A DNA stretch of 10,538 nt, taken from positions 3,118 through 13,655 of the forward strand of contig DONH01000370.1 in assembly GCA_003509235.1 (NCBI GenBank), in the 5' to 3' direction. The notes under the pieces were generated by a model. That model was not told the origin of the DNA, searched no databases, and saw only the letters and a program-made list of their open reading frames with translations. This stretch comes from Planctomycetaceae bacterium. Lineage in GTDB: Bacteria > Planctomycetota > Planctomycetia > Pirellulales > UBA1268. How positions within the stretch are numbered: the first letter of the stretch is position 1; each line of letters opens with the position of its first letter. The translations under genes and the position numbers were made by a program. Shown piece after piece: positions 1 to 6,854 of the stretch.

Positions 1-314
1 AGATATTTGGTGGATTTGCCTCCCCAGATCGACTCAGTCCGGTCCATCCAACCATACATAAAAACAGAACACATATTATTTTTTTCATCCTACCCCTCAC
101 ATCATAATTCTCATGCCAGGAATACCACAAACACCAAACATGTTACAGCCAGCCGCTTTGGTGTCACCCATTCTTGTCTGAGGAAACCTGATATTTTTCT
201 ACCATAGCAAGAACAAAGCAACCTTAATTTCAATGCTCAATTTCTGTACGATTCTGTGAAAAAATTACCAAGCCGACCCCAGATATAGTCCGACTCACTA
301 TAGAACGGCATGCT
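1..314. other. Gene-free stretch upstream of the broken sulfatase
   Basis: No reading frame here has a convincing start, ribosome site or protein-like composition. The stretch is AT-rich with runs of A and T. It should hold the promoter of the downstream sulfatase remnant, but I cannot pick a convincing sigma-70 pair. The one striking feature is a close match to the phage T7 promoter core at 286-303, described under findings. Confidence 0.6.
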
Positions 315-802
315 ATGCAACAGGTTCCCTACGGAATTATTGTTCTCTTTACACCCTTGTTACTAAGTATTGCTTCGGCTATTACTCACACCCCGGGCAG
401 CCGGCCTGACAAACCAAACATAGTTTTGATTCTCACCGATGATATCGGCTGGCAGGATATCCACTGTTATGACATCGACGAATCATCACCGATGGAGACG
501 CCGAATATTGACCATTTAACCTCACAAGGAGTTATGTTCTGGCAGGCATATTCTCCCGCACCCTCTGTGCACCAAGTCGGGCGGCAATACTGAGTGGGCT
601 TCATTCAGCACGTGGTGGTATGACCGAGTTGGCTGGTGGATTTCCACCACGGCCACGCAACCGGAATACTCTACAAGTCTCACCGTTTTATCTTACCCGC
701 ATGCCGATGGAACAATTCACGCTTGCCGAGACACTTAAGCAGTCTGGGTATCGAACAGGCCATTGCGGCAGATGGCACAGTTCGAAAGGTGTGACAGACT
801 AA
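315..802 (+). pseudogene. Sulfatase (FGly-type), frameshifted and C-terminally truncated
   Basis: This is the N-terminal third of a secreted type I sulfatase, a family that hydrolyses sulfate esters of carbohydrates or aryl compounds. The first frame (315-593) has a signal peptide at about residues 5-22, then PNIVLILTDD, where D42 and D43 match the usual calcium ligands, then TPNIDHL. The second frame (from about 563 to 802) continues with CAPSRAAILSG, the C-x-P-S-R site where Cys becomes formylglycine, and later GYRTGHCGRWH, the family's G-K-W-H region. The frames join if one base is restored near 563-564, just before the Cys codon at 566-568. After W-H the similarity ends and a TAA closes the frame. 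Intact family members are usually 450-600 residues, so two thirds is missing. The gene is tail to tail with the FG-GAP gene, 8 bases away. The frameshift alone could be a sequencing error; the truncation argues for real decay. Confidence 0.85.
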
Positions 803-810
803 CGTACCAA

Positions 811-1968
811 CTACCGAACGTGTTCATACCAAACTACATTACGACTGCCACGACCAGCAACTAGAAGATCGAGATCTTCGTCACAATCAATGTCTACCGC
901 ACGAATGTCATACGCTTCTTGTTCACGACCAACACAATGTTTTGAAAAATTTCCTCTGCCGTCATTTTCATACCAGGCTGCCTCTTGGCTTCCAAAGGCA
1001 CATGTTGCCACATCTACATCTCCATCACCCTCCATATCAACGGCAACAAGACAGTGTGGTTCCTGAATCACAGCATCAATGTCATGCACCTGCCAGCCCG
1101 GCCCCTCAAACCAGATAATTCCCGTGCCATGTCCACGCGAGGCAACAAAGTCCATTATGCCGTCTCCGTTCACATCAACTGGATGAATATTTGTGGCTCC
1201 AGGTTGTTCATCATTCACGGAATGTTTTACCCAAGAACGCGTCGGATCGAGGGGGGACTCCCACCACGCGAACCACTCGCCTTGTGACGCCGCCTGAGGC
1301 CCTCCCTTGGCTCCTGTTGCCGCATCAAGAACACCATCACCATTGATATCACCGACCCCGAGATAGTGGGTCAAGCCTGGCGCATCTCTATCTGCAAAAA
1401 CCTTCGGCTGCCAATGTGCTGCCTGCCGCGGATTTTCTGGCACGGCAAACCACACGAGTGATTCTGGATATGGATCCTTGGGCTGAGCGCTGGTTGCAAA
1501 AAGCTCAAACTGTCCATCATTCTCTATGTCACCCTTCATCAGACCGTGAATACCATGAATCGTGTCATCGATGAGATGCTTGTTCCATCGCTGCATCTGA
1601 CCATTCGCTGGCTGTTCTAACCAGATCACAAGCCCAGGATTGTAACGAGCACCTACAAAATCGGGATCTCCATCATTATCGATATCGAAAATCTCGCTGT
1701 GGATGTACCACTTAAACTCAGGGTGTTCATCCAGAACCACTTCATGCCAGTCTGGAGCAACAAACAATCGTGTCATACTACCTGAGTCCGATATCACGTC
1801 TGGCAGACCATCGCCGGAAAAGTCACCTGCAACAGCTGTCATTGACTGCTCGCCCTCATGAATCACATGACGCACCCAGTGTGATTCGGCGTAACCTATT
1901 GGCACCTCAATACAACTTACAAGCAGCCAGGAAACTAAGTGATATAGACAGACATTGATTCTTTTCAT
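811..1968 (-). CDS. FG-GAP/VCBS repeat lipoprotein, seven-bladed propeller
   Basis: A secreted beta-propeller built from FG-GAP/VCBS repeats. Numbered from an upstream ATG at 1995, seven calcium-loop motifs of the D-x-[DN]-x-D-G type occur at residues 58-66, 104-112, 156-164, 216-224, 274-282, 320-328 and 368-376, about 45-60 apart. Blades close with aromatic strands such as WYEND and WFEGPG. I prefer the start at 1968: it gives a basic N-terminus, a hydrophobic stretch and a lipobox-like LVSC (Cys 28 in the long numbering, 19 in the short), and its ATG overlaps the upstream fragment's stop as ATGA. The longer form has a GGGGA ribosome site and cannot be excluded. The protein is 385 residues (394 long form). 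No catalytic residues are visible. Such proteins usually bind ligands at the cell surface; the ligand here is unknown. The last loop (DIDCDEDLD) is the most degenerate. Confidence 0.85.
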   Translation of the reverse strand: MKRINVCLYHLVSWLLVSCIEVPIGYAESHWVRHVIHEGEQSMTAVAGDFSGDGLPDVISDSGSMTRLFVAPDWHEVVLDEHPEFKWYIHSEIFDIDNDGDPDFVGARYNPGLVIWLEQPANGQMQRWNKHLIDDTIHGIHGLMKGDIENDGQFELFATSAQPKDPYPESLVWFAVPENPRQAAHWQPKVFADRDAPGLTHYLGVGDINGDGVLDAATGAKGGPQAASQGEWFAWWESPLDPTRSWVKHSVNDEQPGATNIHPVDVNGDGIMDFVASRGHGTGIIWFEGPGWQVHDIDAVIQEPHCLVAVDMEGDGDVDVATCAFGSQEAAWYENDGRGNFSKHCVGREQEAYDIRAVDIDCDEDLDLLVAGRGSRNVVWYEHVR

Positions 1969-2156
1969 TTTTCCAAAAGTCCAACGACTACCCATGGTAT
2001 TCCCCAGTAATTTGCTGCTTCAGTTGATTGATTGTCTGCTTGAACGTTTGTTCCTGGAACGCACCAGGACCCGTCTTCCAGCTGCGCATGTATCAGAAAC
2101 TGATCTCCTACCCTCGAAGTAGTAGCAAACCCATCAGCTTTCCGTGCGCGCGTTTT
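1965..2156 (-). pseudogene. C-terminal remnant, prenyltransferase/squalene-cyclase repeat-like
   Basis: A 63-codon open frame ends in TGA overlapping the ATG of the FG-GAP gene, the arrangement expected of a translationally coupled gene pair. It contains ADGFATTS, then QLEDGSWCVPG, then STEAANYWGIPWVVVGLLE. The Q-x-x-D-G-S-W repeat core followed by an aromatic-rich helix that ends the protein resembles the last repeat of the prenyltransferase/squalene oxidase repeat proteins common in planctomycetes. There is no start codon, and two adjacent stops (TGA TAG, 2157-2162) close the frame upstream. Reading in other frames further upstream did not restore a clear continuation. I infer that the 5' part of a longer gene was deleted or has mutated beyond recognition. 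The family assignment comes from one repeat only and is tentative. Confidence 0.5.
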
Positions 2157-2269
2157 CTATCAACAGGATATTTCCCTGTTGAACCAAACCAGAGACGTAC
2201 TCTCTAATCTAGCAGGCTTCGCCATCACCACCCAGCTCGCCTGACACGATCTCGTTCTCTCGGTGACTT

Positions 2270-3556
2270 ATTACTACACATCCCATTCAATCACCGCAGC
2301 GTACGTCTCGTGCCCCTGTCCTCGCATGGATTTTTCTCGATTGGGCAGCAAGTGGGTTCTCAACAATTTCGATAACACTTCTCGTTGCCTATTTCAACAA
2401 AATAGTTTTTTCCACGGGAGGCTGGGGCATTCCAGGGGGTGTTCTCTGGGCATGGACCCTCGCAGCAACAATGCTGTTGTCCGCACTCGTCTCTCCATTC
2501 TTATCAGCATGGGTTGACCGACGCCACATTCATCAACGAGCCGTTGTTACAAGCTCCATGCTTGGTGCGGCGGCATGTATTACTCTTGCTCTGTTACCAG
2601 CGACATCACAAGTTGGGATCATTGCCACAATCATCGTTGCAACGGTGTCATTTGATATGGCCTCGATTTTTACTGCAAGCTTGCTTCCAAAACTTGCCCA
2701 CGGACGTGCTGCTGACACACTGTCCTCGGTCGGGTTCGCCGCAGGGTACGGAGGTGGCGCGATTGCGCTTATTCTCGCCACAAGTCTGATTGCTGCGCGA
2801 GACTCCTTTGGACTCTCAGCATCTGGAGCCCTTCGTGGCTCTTTCGCAATCATGGGACTCTGGTGGCTTATCTTTTCAATGCCCACCACATGTGTGTGCA
2901 TGGGCACAGCATCAACACAGAACCATGGCGGTACAAGTACGAAAGAACTCCTCCTGTTTCTTAAAAAAATTTTCCCGAACAATCAGAGCAGCCACAGTAT
3001 TTCTCAGTTTGGTTGGCTGATGCTTAGTGTGGTCACCATATTGGGTGTTGTTCAGACAGCAATACCGCAGTTTTCAAACGTCGCCCTGGAGACGTTCCAT
3101 CTCACCCCCCCTCAACTCGTGCAGCTTGTCCTTCTTGTACAATTCATAGCACTTCCTGGAGCGATCCTCATTGGCTGGCTATCTGGCATTTTGGGGCGTC
3201 ACCGAGCAGCTAATATCTGTCTCACAGGCTGGTCACTTGTTCTCGGATTAGCTTGGTGGGTTGGTTCCGTCCCGCAGCTCTATGCATTGGCAGTCTTGTT
3301 AGCTTTAGTGCTTGGTGGCATACAAAGTGTGCTCCGAGCCATGCTTGCGGTGTCAGCACCCTCTGGGCACCACGCGGCAACTTTTGGAGTCATGCAAGTT
3401 GGCACGAAACTAACTGGTTTCTTCGCGAGTCTTATGTTTGGATGGGCCTACATGGCATCAGGCATACCAAAGGCAGGCCTCGTTATCCTTCTCGTCCAAT
3501 TAATTTTCGGATGGTGGCTTCTTTCCCGTGCGCAAAAGAAAGCGGCAAACACCTGA
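2270..3556 (+). CDS. MFS transporter, UMF1 (Atg22-like) family, apparent AUU start
   Basis: A polytopic inner-membrane protein of the UMF1 branch of the major facilitator superfamily. The first ATG is at 2471, but the same frame upstream reads as family sequence: APVLAWIFLDWAASGFSTI (compare the family's Y-D-W-A-N-S-A-F), then VAYFNKIVF and GGWGIPGGVLWAW. That adds 67 codons back to ATT at 2270, preceded by a weak GGTGA; the next in-frame stop is at 2264. No ATG, GTG or TTG lies between. The resulting 428 residues fit the usual family size, whereas 361 would lose the first helix. AWVDRR (80-85 from the ATT) matches the cytoplasmic loop 2-3 motif of MFS proteins. About ten to twelve hydrophobic segments can be seen, with a hydrophilic central loop around TSTKELLLFLKKIFPNNQ. 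The substrate is unknown. ATG-to-ATT decay and true AUU initiation cannot be told apart here. Confidence 0.85.
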   Translation: MTTHPIQSPQRTSRAPVLAWIFLDWAASGFSTISITLLVAYFNKIVFSTGGWGIPGGVLWAWTLAATMLLSALVSPFLSAWVDRRHIHQRAVVTSSMLGAAACITLALLPATSQVGIIATIIVATVSFDMASIFTASLLPKLAHGRAADTLSSVGFAAGYGGGAIALILATSLIAARDSFGLSASGALRGSFAIMGLWWLIFSMPTTCVCMGTASTQNHGGTSTKELLLFLKKIFPNNQSSHSISQFGWLMLSVVTILGVVQTAIPQFSNVALETFHLTPPQLVQLVLLVQFIALPGAILIGWLSGILGRHRAANICLTGWSLVLGLAWWVGSVPQLYALAVLLALVLGGIQSVLRAMLAVSAPSGHHAATFGVMQVGTKLTGFFASLMFGWAYMASGIPKAGLVILLVQLIFGWWLLSRAQKKAANT

Positions 3557-3937
3557 ACAATGTAGCCGGCATAGACCACTCGAGGAAAGTACCTGTTTCC
3601 AGCTAAGAGAGACTGTGTTTTACTCGTAAATGACCGGCGTCTCATTGCTCGGCTCGGTACGACTGCCTGGAAAAAAAGGAAAAATCAAGCAGCCTCGACT
3701 CCTGCACGCAGTTCCTTTCCTCCAAGCAAGCCTCGGTACACCGTAAATAAACCCATCTCATTATGGCCTACTACACTGCTCTCTCGCTCGGGGGAGGGTT
3801 CACCCAGACTTTTTAAGTCGACGCATAAGTGCCTTGCTATGCGGCCCAGCTGCCCTTGAATGAAATCCGTCCTTTCTATTACTGTCTGTGCCACTCGGGA
3901 ATTGGCAATCAAGTCTGTGCAGGAAAGAAGGTGAATT
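3557..3937. other. Intergenic stretch with one doubtful minus-strand frame
   Basis: No gene can be supported with confidence. A minus-strand frame ends at 3685 and is fairly protein-like through its last 70 codons (for example ERTDFIQGQLGRIARHL and GLFTVYRGLLGGKELRAG). However, its only ATG starts lie inside the LssY_C coding sequence on the other strand, and I do not recognise the product. No convincing terminator follows the transporter gene. The ribosome site of the next gene (GAAGG, 3927-3931) closes the stretch. Confidence 0.45.
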
Positions 3938-4690
3938 GTGGTGGGTATTTTTGGCGTTAAATATTCATTGTTCATTCCGTGCAATAAAAGATCCTTTTTT
4001 TTAGTCCTTGGTTTTTTGTTTTTCGGCATGCTGGTGCGCACTGCCAGCCAAGCTGCAGATAACCAGGCCAGTACTCAAACCGCAACTATTGATGGCCATC
4101 CAGCGCTCATAGACTCACCAACACACACGACAACCTCGTCAGGGCATATAGGGGATGCGATCAATATCGCTTTTGTCGGCACAGAAGAAGAACTTCATCA
4201 TATGCTCTCGACATCGGGATGGTATGCAGCAGATCCGATCACTACAAAAACCTCTTTTCGCATTGCGGCTGACGTTTGCCTACGGAAACCTTACCCTCAC
4301 GCCCCGGTGAGCAATCTCTACCTATGGGGACGAAAGCAAGACGCGGCATTTGAGCAGCCGGTTGGAAACAGCCCAAAACAACGTCACCATGTCCGTTTCT
4401 GGCAATCAAAAAAAGTTGACTCGAAATCGAAGCCACTTTGGTTGGGCGCGGCGACCTATGATGAGCGTGTTGAAATTAGCCGAACCACTGGAGGAATTAC
4501 CCACAAGATTGCTCCCGACATCGATCGGGAACGGAATAAACTCGTAAACGATGCAATCGCAGCAGGGAAGCTCGATGGATACTACTGGGTAGAAGAGTTC
4601 CACCGACTCGCAAAAGGAAAAAATGGTGGGGGCGACCCCTATTTCACCGACAGACGACTCGCTGTTGGGGTTATCAATGTCCGTCGTTAA
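3938..4690 (+). CDS. Secreted stand-alone LssY C-terminal domain protein
   Basis: The body of this 250-residue protein is an LssY_C domain. Visible motifs, in order, are GDAINIAFVGTEEEL (72-86), RIAADV (108-113), PYPHAPVSNLYLWGR (118-132), QDAAFEQPVG (134-143), RHHVRFW (149-155), WLGAATYD (168-175), THKIAPDIDRER (188-199) and RRLAVGVI (239-246). In LssY-type proteins this domain often follows PAP2 phosphatase or DedA-like membrane parts; here it stands alone behind a basic, hydrophobic N-terminus (about 17-40, ending ASQAA), which suggests export or a membrane anchor. The conserved HH and D-x-D-x-E-R suggest a binding or catalytic site, but no reaction is established that I know of. Start: GTG at 3938 with GAAGG six bases upstream; GTG at 3941 is nearly equivalent. 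The gene stands alone, with neighbours on both sides more than 100 bases away. Confidence 0.85.
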   Translation: MVGIFGVKYSLFIPCNKRSFFLVLGFLFFGMLVRTASQAADNQASTQTATIDGHPALIDSPTHTTTSSGHIGDAINIAFVGTEEELHHMLSTSGWYAADPITTKTSFRIAADVCLRKPYPHAPVSNLYLWGRKQDAAFEQPVGNSPKQRHHVRFWQSKKVDSKSKPLWLGAATYDERVEISRTTGGITHKIAPDIDRERNKLVNDAIAAGKLDGYYWVEEFHRLAKGKNGGGDPYFTDRRLAVGVINVRR

Positions 4691-4802
4691 AAGATTTGCA
4701 ACAACTCACGGGAGTAAATTAAGGCGTTCATTCACCGGGTGCAGGACGGACGCATACGAAAATTATGGCTTGCTCTGCACACGTTGGAATGCGACCTAAT
4801 AT

Positions 4803-5162
4803 TCAGCGACGCTTCCACGCAAGGTTTGCTTTATCGATATCACGGCTTACCTCGCCGCCGATATGGGAACAACGACTAGCAAATAAGACGGCCGCTTCGT
4901 CTATACGCTTTGCCTGTTCCGGGTCTAATCCGGTCAGCGACTGACGAAAAACGTCCCATGCGGCGAGAACTCGTTCTTTACCGTCGGCAACCACAATAAT
5001 TGCTTCGTTGTTTTTCAGTACGAGGTGTTCACCAAAGTCATCAATGACGAAGCCATTCTTGCCGGCCCTATGCCGTTCAATGGGACCACTTATATCTGCA
5101 CCATTCATGGCAATATGTTTGGCGTGTTGGTCACGTTGCGTTGCTTCGATCCCGTCAGTCAT
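4803..5162 (-). CDS. Hypothetical 119-residue cytoplasmic protein
   Basis: I do not recognise this protein. It is soluble and charged, with no signal peptide or membrane segment, and has one Cys (98). The first half is polar; residues 36-64 look like short beta strands (NGFVIDDFGEHLVLKNN, then AIIVVADG); the rest looks helical (RVLAAWDVFRQSL, then DPEQAKRIDEAAVLFASR). The gene is supported by a good ribosome site (AGAGGG at 5168-5173, five bases before the ATG) and by balanced amino-acid composition, while opposite-strand frames over it are poorer. It stands alone: 112 bases separate its stop from the LssY_C gene it converges on. No promoter or terminator is evident. Confidence 0.6.
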   Translation of the reverse strand: MTDGIEATQRDQHAKHIAMNGADISGPIERHRAGKNGFVIDDFGEHLVLKNNEAIIVVADGKERVLAAWDVFRQSLTGLDPEQAKRIDEAAVLFASRCSHIGGEVSRDIDKANLAWKRR

Positions 5163-5341
5163 AAATACCCTCTATTTAACCATATTGACTTTTAATGAAA
5201 GTTTACCCGACACCCCTCTACCGAGTCGACCACAGTTTTACGTCGCCACCACAAGGCCATTCTTTGCTTGCAAGACAGCATTTGTCTCTTGTGTTTTGTA
5301 GGTTCTGCGGGATTATAAAATTTGGGCCCCTCCAATACTTG

Positions 5342-5366
5342 ATACGCCATCCCCACACAGGCGTAT
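5342..5366. repeat. Perfect 7-bp inverted repeat in a gene gap
   Basis: ATACGCC (5342-5348) and GGCGTAT (5360-5366) are exact reverse complements around an 11-base loop. The repeat lies between the start of the unknown minus-strand gene and the end of the small membrane-protein frame. No T-run follows on either strand, so it is not a clear terminator. Nothing else stands out in 5163-5416. Confidence 0.35.
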
Positions 5367-5416
5367 GTGACTGGCCGTAATTTCATTCGTTTTCGTAAAA
5401 AGAAGGCTGTTCCAAC

Positions 5417-5663
5417 CTAAATGGCCTTTGACAGCAGAGACATCAGAACGAAAAACCAGACAATGAAAAAACCACTAAACACATGCCCACCGAACACAAC
5501 TTTTGCCAAACGACTCGTACGGAAAGCTGTTATTACCCCGACATCCATTAATCTGTTGCTGTATACCCACTTGCCAGCGGTTAATGCCTGACTCCAGCAG
5601 CAAGACCCAGACAGAAAATGCACACGCCACTAAAAAACGTAGTAGGGCGCAAGCTAGTTTCAT
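5417..5663 (-). pseudogene. Small membrane protein split over two frames
   Basis: Two overlapping minus-strand frames look like the halves of one small gene. The first begins with ATG at 5663, preceded five bases upstream by GGAGA (5669-5673), the best ribosome site in this gap. It encodes a hydrophobic N-terminus (KLACALLRFLVACAFSVW), then about 35 polar residues, and stops at 5475. The second frame, open from before 5623 to 5417, carries a strong membrane segment at its end (FSGFFIVWFFVLMSLL) but its own ATG at 5623 has no ribosome site. Joined by one frameshift around 5480-5545, they would give a protein of about 80 residues with two membrane helices. No family is recognised. It could instead be a short secreted peptide with a chance open frame behind it. 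Confidence 0.35.
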
Positions 5664-5749
5664 CTTGATCTCCGAAAAAACATGGCATAGCTAGCAATGA
5701 TACTCAGTAAAACATTAAATGCTTATTGAGGAACACTATGCAATACTCC

Positions 5750-5797
5750 AGTCTTCTGACACAAGACTATTCTGATCGGACGACTGGCTAGTCGTTC
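5750..5797 (+). promoter_or_regulatory. Two leader hairpins before the NHL-repeat gene
   Basis: AGTCTT (5750-5755) pairs with AAGACT (5763-5768) around a 7-base loop. Ten bases on, ACGACT (5780-5785) pairs with AGTCGT (5790-5795) around GGCT, extended outward by a G-T and a G-C pair (5778/5797). Both lie just ahead of the ribosome site (GGAG, 5812-5815) of the next gene, so they would sit in its mRNA leader if transcription begins upstream. Each stem is short, so the call rests on the pair occurring together. I do not recognise a riboswitch class. Confidence 0.3.
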
Positions 5798-5822
5798 AAT
5801 CCCTCTTATCCGGAGACAGGCA

Positions 5823-6854
5823 ATGCAACGGACACTCTTCATCGCAGCGACGATAGCACTCACAGCTGTTACAAATGCGACGGAACCTGTGGTGCAGGTA
5901 CTCATTGGTTCACACGACCCAGACCCAGGAAAAAAAATCTCGCCTGGCAAACTCAGCTATCCCTTCGGCATCGACTTTGATTCAGCTGGAAACATGATCA
6001 TCGTCGAGTACAAAGGCGGCAGAATTTTCAAGCGAACTCCGATGGGAGAGCTCTCACAGATTGGTGGACTTGGCCGTGCTGGGTATGAAGGAGACGGTGG
6101 TCCGGTGGCAGAAGCGTCGTTCCATGACATGCATAACGTGGCCATTGGCCCCGACGATTCACTCTACATCTCCGATCACGCGAACCACGCCATCCGCCGT
6201 GTCGACAACAGAGGCAACATTTCGACCTATGCAGGTGGTACGGCGGGATTTGCAGGGGATGGCAAAACGGTCGAAGACGCAAAGTTCAACATGGCGATCA
6301 GCGTGTCGATTAGCCCAGATAAAAAATCTCTTTTGGTCGCCGACATAAAAAACCATCGCATTCGCCAGATCACGCTCAGCAGCGGACGAGTCGAGACCAT
6401 TGCCGGCAACGGCACACGTGCTGTACCGGCAGATGGTATCAACGCCACCACCGCGCCACTCGTCGACCCCCGCGCTGCAGCATACGACAGAGCTGGTAAT
6501 CTTTACATCGTCGAACGCGGTGGCAACGCACTCCGTGTTGTGGACACCAAAGGAAAAGTGCGAACCGTGGCCGGAAGCGGCAAGAGAGGCAAAGCCGATG
6601 GATTTGGCAAAAAGGCCACGTTCAACGGCCCCAAGCACCTCGCGATTGACTCAGCCGGTGTCGTGTATATCGCTGATGATAACAATCACTTGGTTCGCTG
6701 TTTCAATCCAAAAACGGGAGTCGTCACCACGGTGCTTGGCGCCGGAGAATTTAAGCTAAACCGACCGCATGGTGTTCAGATACATAACGGGTCGCTCTAT
6801 ATCGCCGACAGTTGGAACCATCGTGTTGTGCGATTGAAGCTTGCCACAAAATAG
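5823..6854 (+). CDS. Exported NHL-repeat six-bladed beta-propeller protein
   Basis: A 343-residue protein with a signal peptide (residues 1-20, AVTNAT then the mature part), so probably periplasmic. Six NHL/SMP-30-type repeats can be read from their strand motifs: 45-70 (PFGIDFDSAGNMIIVE), 104-128 (LYISDHANHAIRRVD), 169-184 (LLVADIKNHRIRQI), 225-241 (GNLYIVERGGNALRVV), 279-294 (VYIADDNNHLVRCF) and 324-338 (LYIADSWNHRVVRL). The D-x-x-N-H-x-[IV]-R turn is typical of NHL blades. Between them are AGxGxxGxxGDG linkers, common in planctomycete NHL proteins. The start is set by GGAG at 5812-5815, seven bases upstream. No enzymatic residues can be assigned; binding, or a lactonase-like role as in the related SMP-30 fold, are both possible. 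Codon use is regular and the gene is intact, unlike several neighbours. Confidence 0.88.
   Translation: MQRTLFIAATIALTAVTNATEPVVQVLIGSHDPDPGKKISPGKLSYPFGIDFDSAGNMIIVEYKGGRIFKRTPMGELSQIGGLGRAGYEGDGGPVAEASFHDMHNVAIGPDDSLYISDHANHAIRRVDNRGNISTYAGGTAGFAGDGKTVEDAKFNMAISVSISPDKKSLLVADIKNHRIRQITLSSGRVETIAGNGTRAVPADGINATTAPLVDPRAAAYDRAGNLYIVERGGNALRVVDTKGKVRTVAGSGKRGKADGFGKKATFNGPKHLAIDSAGVVYIADDNNHLVRCFNPKTGVVTTVLGAGEFKLNRPHGVQIHNGSLYIADSWNHRVVRLKLATK

Noticed and set aside
7..207. A 66-codon plus-strand frame at the left edge
   Set aside because: Composition is rich in His, Ser and Asn, there is no ribosome site, and no family is recognisable; it looks like chance.
2533..2982. A 149-codon minus-strand frame inside the transporter gene
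   Set aside because: It lies wholly inside a strongly supported membrane-protein gene and shows the basic, Ala/Pro-rich content typical of an antisense shadow.
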